DNA of 64,000 nucleotides from Methanolacinia paynteri (GTDB taxonomy: Archaea; Halobacteriota; Methanomicrobia; Methanomicrobiales; Methanomicrobiaceae): NCBI RefSeq assembly GCF_000784355.1, contig NZ_KN360928.1:315820-379819 (forward strand), read 5' to 3'. The position numbers were made by a program, and so were the translations under genes. Within the stretch, counting starts at the first letter, position 1. Each line of letters begins with the position of its first letter. Of this stretch, positions 58,232 to 64,000 are shown piece after piece. Below the pieces are notes generated by a model that saw only the letters and a list, made by a program, of their open reading frames with translations, made no database searches and was not told where the DNA came from.

Positions 58232-59755
58232 TTAATTCGTTTTAAACAGATATATTCCCATGTATTGGCCCTGGTAATCCGCATTCTCATTAAGCCACTG
58301 AATCGCTCCGCCCTCGGGATCGGATGCAGTGATATCCCAGGTAACGATATAATATGTTGTGTTATTGCCTATCTGTGATATCGCTTCTTCAAGTTGATCG
58401 CCCGAATCCGCTTTATATTCAATTGTTCCGTCTTCATCGCTGCTATAATAATAACCCAGCGGTTGTGACATGTATCCCGGTAAAACCACGATTGCATCGC
58501 CTTCGTTCGTTATCTCGTCAAGAGCTCCCGCAAAACCCCTCCAGTCGTTCTTGCTGTAGGATGTGTAATAACCTGCGAGTGCAGGCAGATTGATGACTAA
58601 TATCACTGCAATAAAGACCGCTGCCACCTTTTTCATATCGATGCTTTTGGGGAAAAGGAGCAAACAACCTGATACGGCCATGAAATAGAAGGGAAGCAGG
58701 TATATCATGTACCTCGGGCTCATAGGGATTCTTGCCGAAAGCAGCATACTTGCGATAAACGGAAGAACGAGTGAAAGGACAAGGAGCAGAAACATGCTGC
58801 GATCTGATCTCCATACCGCAAAAAGGCCACATAATGCCAGTATTATCAGGATTACAAGAGGCAGGATGCTGCTTCCTGAAATCATCAGGATGGTTTGCGT
58901 GATAACATTTAACCCGGAAAGTCCCCATGTAGGCTCCGAAGCTGTTCTTTTTAAAAACAGGCCAACAGTCACAGCTATCAACGGAAGAGAAGCGATGATA
59001 AAGAGCCCGAGTGCAATGATCAACGGTTTTAAAGTTTCTGATGCGTTTTTTCTGATCTCTTCGCGCCTGGCAATAAGGGCGTGTATTATGATGATCCCGA
59101 TGGCGATGAATACATAAAAATGCATCCAGAAGGCCAGTGCGGAGAACAGGCCAAAGAGTGCCCACCATTTTGTACCACTTCCCCGCATCGCGTAGAGATA
59201 CGAGATAAGTGCAATCGAGAAGAAGAAGAGCATCGGTGCATATGCCCTGGCCTCCTGTGAATAATATATGTGGAATGAGGAGAAGACGAGAAGTGCTGCG
59301 GCGACGATTCCCCCGGCTTTTCCTGAAACTTCTCTCCCGAGCAGGTAGAATACAGGAACCGTGAGAGCACCAAGAAGTGCAGGTATGAACCTGAGTGTAA
59401 ATTCATTTACTCCGGCACCAATGACGAAATGCTCCATATAGTAGAAAAGGGGGGGATTGAATTCACCCGAGGCTGTTGATTCCCAGATACCCGAAAGGGA
59501 CTTCTCTGCAAATCCCAGAGTCGATGCCTCGTCAAGCCAGAGCGAGTTGAAAGCCAGGTTATAGAATCGAAGTATGAACCCGATGACTGTAAGTGCAATC
59601 AGCATCTGGGCATAACGGTTTTTCAATATTACATTCTTCAGGTTCTCCACGTTCAGGTCCGAGAGGGAGTTCACCGCATATTTATCTTCGGGAAGAATAT
59701 CAGCATTTTTTGCGGATTTTTTCGTCTCGGTTTTTTCCTTTGAATTTTTCCCCAT
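58232..59755 (-). CDS. GT39/ArnT-type membrane glycosyltransferase
   Basis: A 507-residue polytopic protein with about 11 transmembrane helices. The first extracytoplasmic loop has NSLWLDEASTLGFAEKS, with the catalytic acidic residue, and a second block FNPPLFYYMEHFV; SQEARAYAPMLFF follows. This is the pattern of GT-C protein mannosyltransferase/ArnT-like enzymes that use lipid-phosphate sugars. The N-terminal 50 residues are cytoplasmic and charged. I chose the ATG at 59755; the frame is open to 59899 but that part is proline/arginine-rich shadow sequence overlapping the cupin gene. It probably uses the lipid-linked sugar made by the downstream DPM1-like protein. Confidence 0.88.
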   Translation of the reverse strand: MGKNSKEKTETKKSAKNADILPEDKYAVNSLSDLNVENLKNVILKNRYAQMLIALTVIGFILRFYNLAFNSLWLDEASTLGFAEKSLSGIWESTASGEFNPPLFYYMEHFVIGAGVNEFTLRFIPALLGALTVPVFYLLGREVSGKAGGIVAAALLVFSSFHIYYSQEARAYAPMLFFFSIALISYLYAMRGSGTKWWALFGLFSALAFWMHFYVFIAIGIIIIHALIARREEIRKNASETLKPLIIALGLFIIASLPLIAVTVGLFLKRTASEPTWGLSGLNVITQTILMISGSSILPLVILIILALCGLFAVWRSDRSMFLLLVLSLVLPFIASMLLSARIPMSPRYMIYLLPFYFMAVSGCLLLFPKSIDMKKVAAVFIAVILVINLPALAGYYTSYSKNDWRGFAGALDEITNEGDAIVVLPGYMSQPLGYYYSSDEDGTIEYKADSGDQLEEAISQIGNNTTYYIVTWDITASDPEGGAIQWLNENADYQGQYMGIYLFKTN

Positions 59756-59805
59756 TCCGATCACAAGTAATCTGATTTTAACAAATAAAATATCTCCGTT
59801 CGGGT

Positions 59806-60195
59806 TTATATCTCCAAAATATCCTCGTCCTCCTCCCTCCAGAACGGATCGGCGATCGCAAGCAGTTCGAGGTCGCAGGGTCCGCAGGACTCGATCCACT
59901 GGACAGAGCCGGGTGGAATGTATACGGCCTGTCCCGGGCCGACCGCTTCCTCCTCTTCGTTGATGTGCATTATTCCGCTGCCTGCGATGATATAGTAGAT
60001 CTCAGTCGATTCCTTCAGCCTGTGGGGAACGGTTCTGTCACCTGCCCTGACGAACGCATGCGCAATGCTTGCATTCATGGAGATCCCTGCTCCCGGGTTC
60101 TTTTCAGCCTCCCTCTCCGGGTGGAGAAGCTCGCAGAGGGTGCAGCCGTCGCCTGAAGTGAAGTATTCCGCTTTCTTTATGTCCCTGATTATCAA
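59806..60195 (-). CDS. Cupin domain protein
   Basis: A 129-residue single-domain cupin: motif 1 RTVPHRLKESTEIYYIIAGSGIMHI and motif 2 GQAVYIPPGSVQWIES. The metal-binding pattern is altered: motif 1 has the first histidine and the glutamate but no second histidine, and motif 2 has glutamine where the last histidine usually is. It could be a sugar-phosphate isomerase-like or ligand-binding protein. It lies 50 bp upstream of the two glycosyltransferase genes and may be co-transcribed. It is divergent from the cyclophilin gene. Confidence 0.85.
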   Translation of the reverse strand: MIIRDIKKAEYFTSGDGCTLCELLHPEREAEKNPGAGISMNASIAHAFVRAGDRTVPHRLKESTEIYYIIAGSGIMHINEEEEAVGPGQAVYIPPGSVQWIESCGPCDLELLAIADPFWREEDEDILEI

Positions 60196-60264
60196 TGCCT
60201 GACCTCCGGATGATTTAATTTTTGTACCCCAAGATACATAACAATAGGACAGGAGAATAAGTAA

Positions 60265-60747
60265 ATGGCTGAAAAAAAAGTAAAACTCGAGACGAATCTC
60301 GGTGATATCGTAATTAAACTCTATGAAGATATGCCGGTTACGGTAGGAAATTTTGAAAAACTCGTGTCAGAAGGATTTTATGACGGGATAATCTTTCACA
60401 GGGTGATAAGGAGTTTCATGGTGCAGGCAGGCTGTCCCAATGGAACCGGTACCGGCGGTCCTGGCTATAATATCAAAGACGAATTTGTAAAGGGTCATTC
60501 TAATTTACGGGGCACGATATCGATGGCGAACACGGGGATGCCCGACACCGGGGGAAGCCAGTTCTTCTTCAACCTCGTGGACAACACCTATCTCGACTGG
60601 GACAATCCCCAGACACCCTCGAAGCACCCCGTTTTCGGTGAGGTCGTCGAAGGGATGGATGTCGTCGACAAGATCGCGATGCAGCCTGTCGACAGGATGG
60701 ACAGGCCGAGGAACGAGACAAAAATAATCAGGGCGACGGTCCTTTAA
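60265..60747 (+). CDS. Cyclophilin-type peptidyl-prolyl isomerase
   Basis: A 160-residue cytoplasmic cyclophilin: GIIFHRVIRSFMVQAGCPNG with the catalytic arginine, TGGPGYNIKDEF, and SMANTGMPDTGGSQFFFNLV. The length is that of the minimal archaeal/bacterial enzyme. It catalyses proline cis-trans isomerisation during folding. AGGAGA lies before the ATG. Its 3' end overlaps by 20 bp the 3' end of a convergent membrane protein gene. Confidence 0.95.
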   Translation: MAEKKVKLETNLGDIVIKLYEDMPVTVGNFEKLVSEGFYDGIIFHRVIRSFMVQAGCPNGTGTGGPGYNIKDEFVKGHSNLRGTISMANTGMPDTGGSQFFFNLVDNTYLDWDNPQTPSKHPVFGEVVEGMDVVDKIAMQPVDRMDRPRNETKIIRATVL

Positions 60748-61279
60748 CTCCCGAATCATCCATTTTTAAAGCAATAATAATACCTTGGCATAACAAGCCG
60801 GCAAGCAGGGAAATTACGAGAAGAGGAATGAACTCCCCGAGCACCGCTGCCGGACCGGGAAACTTTTCCCCTGCAAACCCTGCGGCAATTATGAACATTC
60901 CTGCAACCAGGCTTCCGCTGAACACGGAGAACATCCCGGCGAAGTTCTCTTCCTTCTTCGTCATCTCCATAAATACTGCAAGGGCTGCAAGAGTTCCCAC
61001 CGGGCAGGCGATAATACCGGCCGCGGCGACTGCGGCGGAAGCTGTAAACGGCATGAACAGAACTCCTGCGGCAAGCCCGGCGATGCCTGTTTTTATATAA
61101 TCCGCCCCGGAAAGGTAACCTTTCCATCTTTTCGCCTGCATTGTCACAACAGCAATGCAGGCGAAAGCCGGAAGGACGGGAGCAGCCGGCAACTGGATGA
61201 AAAAGAAACAAACTGCCTGCAACAGAAGTCCTGCACAGAGAATTCCGGCGGCGGCAGTTATTGCATGTTTATCGGGCAT
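60728..61279 (-). CDS. Small hydrophobic membrane protein, unknown
   Basis: A 183-residue protein with about five transmembrane segments (approximately 8-28, 30-46, 62-80, 83-102, 118-135, 150-170) rich in Ala and Gly. I recognise no family. AAAGGT precedes the ATG. It starts 14 bp after the 314-residue gene on the same strand, so they are probably co-transcribed. The last seven codons overlap the convergent cyclophilin gene. Confidence 0.65.
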   Translation of the reverse strand: MPDKHAITAAAGILCAGLLLQAVCFFFIQLPAAPVLPAFACIAVVTMQAKRWKGYLSGADYIKTGIAGLAAGVLFMPFTASAAVAAAGIIACPVGTLAALAVFMEMTKKEENFAGMFSVFSGSLVAGMFIIAAGFAGEKFPGPAAVLGEFIPLLVISLLAGLLCQGIIIALKMDDSGVKGPSP

Positions 61280-61293
61280 GGACCTTTTGGGAG

Positions 61294-62238
61294 TCAGGCG
61301 GACCTGAAGTGATTGCCCTTCGATTTAATGAGATCCATCTTCTTCATCTCGCCGAGCATATCCTTCAGGAACTTTTCATCGAGGTCGAACCTGAACTCGT
61401 CGTTTGTGTTCTCGATCGTGAACTTAAGGCTCTTCATCTCGCCGAACAGTTCGTCGAATGGTGTCCTTTCCTTTTCCTTCAGGTATTCTATAATCTTCTC
61501 GGCAAGCAGCGATTTGATGTATCCGTTCTCCTTCAGCTTCAGGATAGACTCCTCGTCGACGTCGTATTCATTCAATATCTGATCGATCATCTCAGGCTCT
61601 GCCGATATGGAGAATTCGGGGGGAAGGGTGACATGCGTCTCGACGCCCGACATTACGTTTATTATCGTGTTTATATTGTACCGGCTTCTCTTCTCCTGGG
61701 AGGATGCTTCAAGCATCATATCGGACGGGACCGCGGTTATTATCTCTCCCGGTTCTGCCGTATTTTTCAGTATCCATTTTCCGCTCCCGCTCTCCAGCAG
61801 ACCGTTTTCGTTCAACAGGTGAAAGAGCGTTTTATTCCCCCTCTCTTCATCGTTTTCGGCACCGGGTTCGTCATCTCCGGCTTCGGTCCAGCCACCGCAT
61901 CCGTTAAATCCGGGAATATCCGATATGCAGTCTCCGGGGTGAGCAGAACCGAAGAATCCGGAGAGCCTGTTCTTTCTTAGTTCAAGTTCGTCGATAATCT
62001 CGGAATACATATCGGTCATCAGGGCCTGAACATCCGTCTTATCGCTGCCATTATCATATTTTTTCTTTTCTTCATTGAACAGCGAGATGAAATCATCGAT
62101 TCTTCCCGTGCATATCGTATCCTTGACCAGGGTGCTGACACGTTTTGTCTTTGCCCTGAATCCGGATTTTTTTAGTTTTAAAGTGAATTCATCCGCATGT
62201 TCGGGATTATAGAATATTATTGTCTCTTCGAAGGTCAT
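61294..62238 (-). CDS. Archaeal protein of unknown function, acidic and helical
   Basis: A 314-residue soluble protein. It starts MTFEETIIFYNPEHADEF and is rich in Glu, Asp, Lys and Leu. A region around residues 95-115 contains Cys and Gly (HPGDCISDIPGFNGCGGW), and the C-terminal third is helical with EYLKEKERTPFDELFGEMKSL and EKFLKDMLGEMKKMDLI. No signal peptide or membrane segment is seen. I do not recognise a family. A methanogen-specific protein is possible. First gene of a two-gene unit with the membrane protein downstream. Confidence 0.68.
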   Translation of the reverse strand: MTFEETIIFYNPEHADEFTLKLKKSGFRAKTKRVSTLVKDTICTGRIDDFISLFNEEKKKYDNGSDKTDVQALMTDMYSEIIDELELRKNRLSGFFGSAHPGDCISDIPGFNGCGGWTEAGDDEPGAENDEERGNKTLFHLLNENGLLESGSGKWILKNTAEPGEIITAVPSDMMLEASSQEKRSRYNINTIINVMSGVETHVTLPPEFSISAEPEMIDQILNEYDVDEESILKLKENGYIKSLLAEKIIEYLKEKERTPFDELFGEMKSLKFTIENTNDEFRFDLDEKFLKDMLGEMKKMDLIKSKGNHFRSA

Positions 62239-62292
62239 TCTATCTTATAAATAGAAAAGATAACATGTTAAATAAATTCATGCCCGGTGGTT

Positions 62293-62784
62293 TTACCCGT
62301 CCAGGCCTATGGAGTAGCCCCCGTTTTCATCCTTTTCGAGCATGAGGAACGATTCGGCAAGAGTATCGCCTGTGCCCTGGTCTATCGCGTCTACTGTTAT
62401 ACGGACCTCGCCGGGAAGATCAGATACTGAAGGAATGTTGTCTTCCGTTACATATGTCCACCATACAGTATCGGTGCCTGTGCACGGGGGGTCGCACGGG
62501 ATTACCTCTGGTGTCCAGAGAAGAAAACCCCCGTAGTCCGCGGTCCATTTATATGTCACATTCCCGCTTCCGGAATAATCCGCCGAGAGTCCTATCCCGA
62601 TCACCGACGACATGGCCGGCGACCAGTAGCTGTTTTCGGGAACGATTATAACCCTGTTGCTTTCTGCCGACAGACAGCCTGCAGCGACCAGAACTGCGGC
62701 AAGAAGTGCTACGGCAAGAAAGGCGGCGAGCCTTTTACCTGTTGATATCAGCATATCAACTTGTACCGCATCTTTGTTAATCAT
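62293..62784 (-). CDS. Secreted lipoprotein of unknown function
   Basis: A 163-residue protein (or 153 from a second ATG at 62754). The N-terminus is a hydrophobic signal with lipobox LVAAGC, so the mature protein would start at cysteine and carry a lipid. The rest is beta-rich with many Trp and Tyr (VTYKWTADYGGFLLWTPEV, then TDTVWWTYVTE), an Ig-like pattern similar to archaeal surface lipoproteins. No Shine-Dalgarno sequence decides the start. It is divergent from the DNA polymerase D gene with 82 bp between. Confidence 0.7.
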   Translation of the reverse strand: MINKDAVQVDMLISTGKRLAAFLAVALLAAVLVAAGCLSAESNRVIIVPENSYWSPAMSSVIGIGLSADYSGSGNVTYKWTADYGGFLLWTPEVIPCDPPCTGTDTVWWTYVTEDNIPSVSDLPGEVRITVDAIDQGTGDTLAESFLMLEKDENGGYSIGLDG

Positions 62785-62866
62785 TCTTTCGGAGTTCCAT
62801 TGTGGCAACTTCGCGGAACGGTTTCTGTCAACTTTTTTTTGTTTAAGGTTCAACCAGAATACATAC

Positions 62867-64000
62867 ATGACAGGGATGAGGGACGAGATAATCTCGAAGT
62901 TTCTTGCGGCCGACCTCCAGGTTCACCCCGAAGTGGTGCTCTATCTCCTTGAATCGGATGACCCGGACCTCATCGACGGTATTATCGCGAACGTTCCTCC
63001 CGACGCGTTCGTCGCCCTCCCTGCACATATTCCAGGTTTCAAAGTGGAAGGCTTCGAGCCGCCGAGGCCCAGGATTAAGAGTGAAGAGCCCCTGCCTGAG
63101 ACTGCGAAACCTGCAGTGCCCAAAAAGTCAGAGACCGACGGGGAGCGGTTTATGCCGGAAGGGGACGTGGACGTGGTCTACGGCCTTCCCGCCCCGGGGA
63201 ACGGCGGTGTGGACTTCAACGATTTTGTCTTTTATTTCAGGGACAGGTACGAAAAGCTTGCCAGGTATCTCAGGAAAAGGGGGGAAGCGATCCCGATATC
63301 TGCTCTTACCCAGACCGACCGCTACAGGCAGGACGATGTCTCGGTAATAGGAATGGTCTCCGATCTCAGGAACACTGCGAACGGGCACAGGATGGCTGTC
63401 CTCGAGGACCCTACCGATTCGATAAATGTGCTCTTCAATAACAAAAGGGATGTCTTTGAAGAGGCCGAGAAACTGATCCCCGACGAGGTCGTCATGGTGA
63501 GGGGGAAGCTTTCTTCGGACGGAAACCTCTTTTTTGCCGATACATTGATGAGGCCCGATATCCCCCTGAACAGTGCACCTTTTAAGAGCAGGACTCCCGG
63601 AAAAGCAGTCTTTATCTCCGATGTCCATGTTGGCAGCGATACTTTCCTATATGACGAGTGGGACAGGTTTTCGGAATGGCTGCACGAATGTGATGCACAG
63701 TATCTCCTCATCGCAGGGGACCTTGTAGACGGGATCGGCATATACCCGGACCAGGACAAGGAGCTTATAATCGCCGATATAGACCACCAGTATAAAGAGT
63801 TCGGCCGCATGGTCTCAGCCCTTCCGAGGGATATGCAGATCATCATCTCCCCGGGGAACCACGATGCAATCAGGGGTTCTGAGCCGCAGCCGGCCCTTCC
63901 CGAAAGGTTTTCGAAGTACTTCCCCGAAAATGTCGTTCTTGTGGAAAACCCCGCCTTTGTCAGGCTGCAGGGTGTAGGCATCCTGATGTATCACGGGAGG
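62867..64000 (+). CDS. polB: DNA polymerase II (PolD) small subunit DP1, 3' truncated
   Basis: The first 378 residues of DP1, cut by the window end. Residues 1-60 form an N-terminal helical domain (MRDEIISKFLAADLQVHPEV); then a linker (about 60-100), an OB-fold (about 155-235, VSVIGMVSDLRN), and the calcineurin-like exonuclease domain with SDVHVGS (D252, H254), AGDLVDG (D285), PGNHDA (N331, H332) and YHG (H376). These metal ligands are all intact, so the 3'-5' proofreading nuclease should be active. DP1 pairs with DP2 to form the main replicative polymerase of Euryarchaeota. There is no ribosome binding site, but TTTGTTTAAGG sits about 27 bp upstream, so a leaderless message is likely. Confidence 0.95.
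   Translation, partial: MTGMRDEIISKFLAADLQVHPEVVLYLLESDDPDLIDGIIANVPPDAFVALPAHIPGFKVEGFEPPRPRIKSEEPLPETAKPAVPKKSETDGERFMPEGDVDVVYGLPAPGNGGVDFNDFVFYFRDRYEKLARYLRKRGEAIPISALTQTDRYRQDDVSVIGMVSDLRNTANGHRMAVLEDPTDSINVLFNNKRDVFEEAEKLIPDEVVMVRGKLSSDGNLFFADTLMRPDIPLNSAPFKSRTPGKAVFISDVHVGSDTFLYDEWDRFSEWLHECDAQYLLIAGDLVDGIGIYPDQDKELIIADIDHQYKEFGRMVSALPRDMQIIISPGNHDAIRGSEPQPALPERFSKYFPENVVLVENPAFVRLQGVGILMYHGR

Noticed and set aside
24600-62830. CGGAACG-containing words before the DUF3344 operon and before the lipoprotein gene
   Set aside because: Only about ten bases are shared at two sites, too little to call a motif.
1-64000. tRNA, rRNA or known riboswitch genes
   Set aside because: I read the gene-free stretches for cloverleaf-like or rRNA-like sequence and found none; small structured RNAs could still be missed without a covariance search.

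Overview
The window is archaeal and most likely comes from a methanogen of the order Methanomicrobiales (Methanoplanus/Methanolacinia-like; the genus is an inference). It carries a DNA polymerase D small subunit, Orc1/Cdc6, Hel308, a KEOPS Cgi121 subunit, an archaeosortase with a PGF-CTERM substrate, an FmdE-family protein, DUF3344 and PKD surface proteins, and TATA-box promoters with Shine-Dalgarno or leaderless starts. No rRNA, tRNA, CRISPR array, transposase or prophage was found.

1-8.8 kb: a small XRE-regulator/DUF2178 operon with three tandem operator-like repeats, then a co-directional block of KH protein, hel308-cgi121, orc1/cdc6, an Lrp regulator and an aminotransferase. The AT-rich 832 bp between cgi121 and orc1/cdc6 looks like a chromosomal replication origin: two origin recognition boxes (ORBs) in inverted orientation flank an AT-rich stretch. 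Further ORB copies lie at the hel308 promoter and downstream of the aminotransferase.

8.8-24.5 kb: mostly household and signalling genes. These are a UPF0182 membrane protein, a PHP phosphoesterase, a PAS sensor without a kinase core, purA with a Trm112-like protein, cbiB, archaeosortase A, an HTH-PAS-kinase with its response regulator, a LysE exporter, a FecBCD/BtuFCD-type importer and a SAM methyltransferase. Between the response regulator and the LysE gene lies a tandemly duplicated 331-bp unit. Each copy encodes a putative 25-residue peptide behind a good ribosome binding site and a second, shorter conserved reading frame.

24.8-48 kb: a surface-protein region. A tight five-gene operon encodes two DUF3344 proteins, a MacB/LolD-type ABC transporter and a 1547-aa DUF3344/PEGA protein. 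It is followed by a small DUF3344 protein, a 3489-aa mosaic protein (seven-repeat propeller, twelve PKD domains, several DUF3344 and CARDB domains, C-terminal membrane anchor), a translationally coupled 36-codon frame and a membrane-anchored protein. Base composition is clearly AT-richer from about 34.1 to 40.0 kb, with the change falling inside the giant gene.

48-64 kb: an aldo/keto reductase-TetR-FmdE-TrmO cluster with a palindromic TetR-type operator, a MASE3 histidine kinase, a methyltransferase, two small unknown genes, a PGF-CTERM PEGA protein with a Thr/Pro minisatellite, a cupin-GT39-GT2/GtrA cluster, cyclophilin, unknown genes, and the start of the PolD small subunit, cut by the window end.

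The strongest candidates for new biology are the duplicated microprotein unit, the DUF3344-ABC transporter operon, and the symmetric spread of ORBs over 7 kb around orc1/cdc6.
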